Of a DNA stretch of 6,718 nt, positions 5,868 to 6,718 are shown one piece after another. Within the stretch, counting starts at the first letter, position 1. Each line of letters opens with the position of its first letter. The notes beneath the pieces are model-generated. The model saw nothing but the letters and a program-made list of their open reading frames with translations. It ran no database searches and was not told the origin of the DNA. The position numbers and the translations under genes are program-made. The DNA comes from JAYEKL01 sp034660995 (GTDB lineage: Bacteria; Patescibacteriota; Minisyncoccia; JAHIHE01; JAGLIN01). Location of the stretch: positions 1 to 6,718 of the forward strand of contig JAYEKL010000119.1 in NCBI GenBank assembly GCA_034660995.1. Reading direction: 5' to 3'.

Positions 5868-6296
5868 ATGCTAAAAATTAAAGTTCAGAAAACAAGCAAA
5901 GATATAAAAACTCCAAATTATGCTCACAATGGTGATGCGGGAATTGATTTTTATTCTTTTGAAGATGACTATATTTTAAAGCCTGGTGAACACAAGAAAT
6001 TTGTGACTGGAATAAAAATTGAGATTCCAGAGGGCTATGTAGGTCTTGTTTGGGATAAGAGTGGATTAGCGCTAAAGCATTGCATAAAGACAATGGGTGG
6101 TGTTATTGATTCAACGTATAGAGGAGAAATTGCTATTATTTTAATTAATCTTGGTTTAAAAGATTATAAAGTAGAAAAAAATACAAAAATAGCGCAAATG
6201 TTATTTCAAAAAGTTGAAACAGCAGAAATTGAAGAAGTTGATGACCTGGATAACACACAGCGTGGGGATGGAGGATTTGGAAGTTCGGGGATATAA
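5868..6296 (+). CDS. dut: dUTP diphosphatase, trimeric type
   Basis: Hydrolyses dUTP to dUMP and pyrophosphate. It keeps uracil out of DNA and feeds the product of Dcd to ThyA/ThyX. All five motifs of the homotrimeric family are present in 142 residues: I, DAGIDFYS (23-30); II, WDKSGLALK (62-70); III, GVIDSTYRGEI (78-88), with catalytic Asp81 and Tyr84; IV, IAQMLF (108-113); V, RGDGGFGSSG (132-141), the P-loop-like tail that closes over the phosphates. Motif II has Lys64 where PRSG enzymes have Arg, a conservative change. No ribosome binding site is seen before the ATG at 5868. It lies 32 nt after tmk with no terminator between, so it probably ends the thyX-glyA-tmk-dut unit. The stop codon's last A begins a heptamer repeat. 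Confidence 0.95.
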   Translation: MLKIKVQKTSKDIKTPNYAHNGDAGIDFYSFEDDYILKPGEHKKFVTGIKIEIPEGYVGLVWDKSGLALKHCIKTMGGVIDSTYRGEIAIILINLGLKDYKVEKNTKIAQMLFQKVETAEIEEVDDLDNTQRGDGGFGSSGI

Positions 6297-6309
6297 GTAT
6301 CTAGTATAT
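6296..6309 (+). repeat. Short heptamer repeat right after dut
   Basis: AGTATCT and AGTATAT sit in tandem, followed by the looser AGTTATTT and AGTCCTT. On the opposite strand these read as xxATACT words, like the heptamers at 6577-6611. Confidence 0.5.
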
Positions 6310-6377
6310 AGTTATTTAGTCCTTAAATTTTCTTTGCTTTTTACAAATAAGATAGTTTAACTTTGCTAAATTATTAA

Positions 6378-6390
6378 AAGGACTGTCCTT
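6378..6390. repeat. Perfect short palindrome AAGGAC-T-GTCCTT
   Basis: Six-base arms surround a single T. The arms equal those of the thyA terminator stem (2872-2877 and 2881-2886) but there is no T-run, so it is not a terminator on the + strand. An AGTCCTT at 6318-6324 could also pair with AAGGACT at 6378-6384. Confidence 0.6.
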
Positions 6391-6404
6391 GACAAACGTA
6401 TATC

Positions 6405-6552
6405 TGAAATCACAAAAGGCTCCACAGCCCTATCGGGACTATGGAGCCAACGTTTGAAATCACAAAAGGCTCCACAGCCCTGCCGGGACTATGGAGCCAA
6501 CGTTTGAAATCACAAAAGGCTCCACAGCCCTGCCGGGACTATGGAGCCAACG
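6405..6552. repeat. Three tandem 50-bp units, each containing a GC-rich hairpin
   Basis: Units start at 6405, 6455 and 6505 with an exact 50-nt period; the third breaks off after 48 nt. Units 2 and 3 are identical; unit 1 differs only at 6432 and 6433. Each unit folds into a 31-nt hairpin (6418-6448, 6468-6498, 6518-6548). GGCTCCA pairs with TGGAGCC, then after one C/A mismatch AG pairs with CT, and after one bulged A CCC pairs with GGG around a 4-nt loop. The two changed bases are both in the loop (TATC against TGCC), so the stem is unchanged. On the minus strand each hairpin is followed by TTTTGTGATTT, resembling a weak terminator. Confidence 0.95.
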
Positions 6553-6576
6553 ATAAGGTCGAAAGAATATTAAGTA

Positions 6577-6611
6577 GGGTACTTAATACTGTATACTGTA
6601 TACTTAATACT
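6577..6611. repeat. Heptamer tandem repeat (xxATACT)
   Basis: Five 7-nt units in a row: GGGTACT, TAATACT, GTATACT, GTATACT, TAATACT. The two central units contain the palindrome GTATAC. The TATACT words resemble -10 boxes but no -35 element lies at the right distance. Confidence 0.85.
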
Positions 6612-6653
6612 ACCTGTCTTGCTCTAACTTTAAAAATGTGTTAGTTTGAAGCT

Positions 6654-6718
6654 ATGGATGAAAAAAATATATCTTTTCAAAATGCAATAATTGGAAATAA
6701 ACATATAGTTGATATGCT
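6654..6718 (+). CDS. Start of a truncated gene, possibly a DNA polymerase III clamp-loader subunit
   Basis: ATG at 6654 opens a frame that stays open to the window edge. It encodes 21 full residues and part of another, including FQNAIIGNKHIVDM. This resembles the stretch just ahead of the P-loop in clamp-loader AAA+ proteins (delta' or tau/gamma: F-x-x-[IV]-[IV]-G-x-x-x-[IV]-x-x-[IVL]). A holB gene near tmk is a known bacterial neighbourhood. No clear ribosome binding site is present. No catalytic motif falls within the window, so the family call is a guess from one short segment. Confidence 0.45.
   Translation, partial: MDEKNISFQNAIIGNKHIVDM

Larger units (their letters stand above)
6297..6653. 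other. 357-bp non-coding repeat-rich interval
   Basis: No convincing gene lies on either strand. The interval holds, in order, a short heptamer repeat, a T-rich segment with TTAGTCCTTAAATT (6316-6329), the palindrome at 6378-6390, three 50-bp hairpin repeats (6405-6552) and a second heptamer array (6577-6611). About 40 bp of AT-rich leader then precede the last start codon. The 50-bp units are about 54% GC, far above the surroundings. The only sizeable open frame (6441-6644) crosses the repeats in shifting frames and is not treated as a gene. Confidence 0.7.

Noticed and set aside
6389..6404. TTGACA at 6389-6394 with nearby TATATC as a promoter
   Set aside because: The gap is only 4 nt, and the position 17 nt downstream reads ACAAAA, which is not a -10 box.
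6405..6552. A CRISPR array, suggested by three regularly spaced palindromic repeats
   Set aside because: The bases between the hairpins are identical in every unit, so there are no unique spacers. The array is a plain tandem repeat, and no cas gene is present.
6441..6644. A 67-codon open frame on the + strand
   Set aside because: It runs through the 50-bp repeats, whose period is not a multiple of three, so each copy is read in a different frame. It has no ribosome binding site and no family resemblance.

Overview
The window is AT-rich DNA from a bacterium, packed with genes that all run on the + strand. The gene content is archaeal-flavoured but bacterial: an archaeal-type serine hydroxymethyltransferase, a methanogen-type thymidylate synthase and a tandem-domain dCTP deaminase sit beside bacterial-type tmk and dut. 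This mix, with short intergenic gaps carrying low-complexity repeat arrays, suggests a Candidate Phyla Radiation (Patescibacteria/Parcubacteria-like) genome. That assignment is inference; no rRNA or other marker gene is present.

Layout: 1-153 is a leader with a weak hairpin, a tentative promoter and a good ribosome binding site. Then come dcd (154-1281), a fused thymidylate synthase thyA (1353-2849), a rho-independent terminator (2871-2895), an extended -10 promoter (2905-2913), thyX (2943-3815), a 16-nt direct-repeat array that supplies the thyX stop codon (3801-3869), glyA (3899-5134), tmk (5134-5835, overlapping the glyA stop by one base) and dut (5868-6296). A 357-bp non-coding stretch (6297-6653) follows, holding heptamer repeats, a short palindrome and three tandem copies of a 50-bp GC-rich hairpin unit. 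The first 21-22 codons of another gene, possibly a clamp-loader AAA+ subunit, run off the end.

Together the genes form an almost complete route to dTTP precursors. Dcd converts dCTP to dUTP, Dut converts dUTP to dUMP, ThyA and/or ThyX methylate dUMP to dTMP using the methylene carrier charged by GlyA, and Tmk phosphorylates dTMP to dTDP. The cluster carries both non-homologous thymidylate synthases, in separate transcription units split by the terminator and promoter. No dihydrofolate reductase gene is in the window.

The most unusual items are: the ThyA polypeptide, whose N-terminus resembles the corrinoid protein MtrA of methanogens but has no histidine, and whose C-terminus resembles DUF4346; a ThyX with several substituted signature residues; and the tandem hairpin array flanked by oppositely oriented heptamer repeats.
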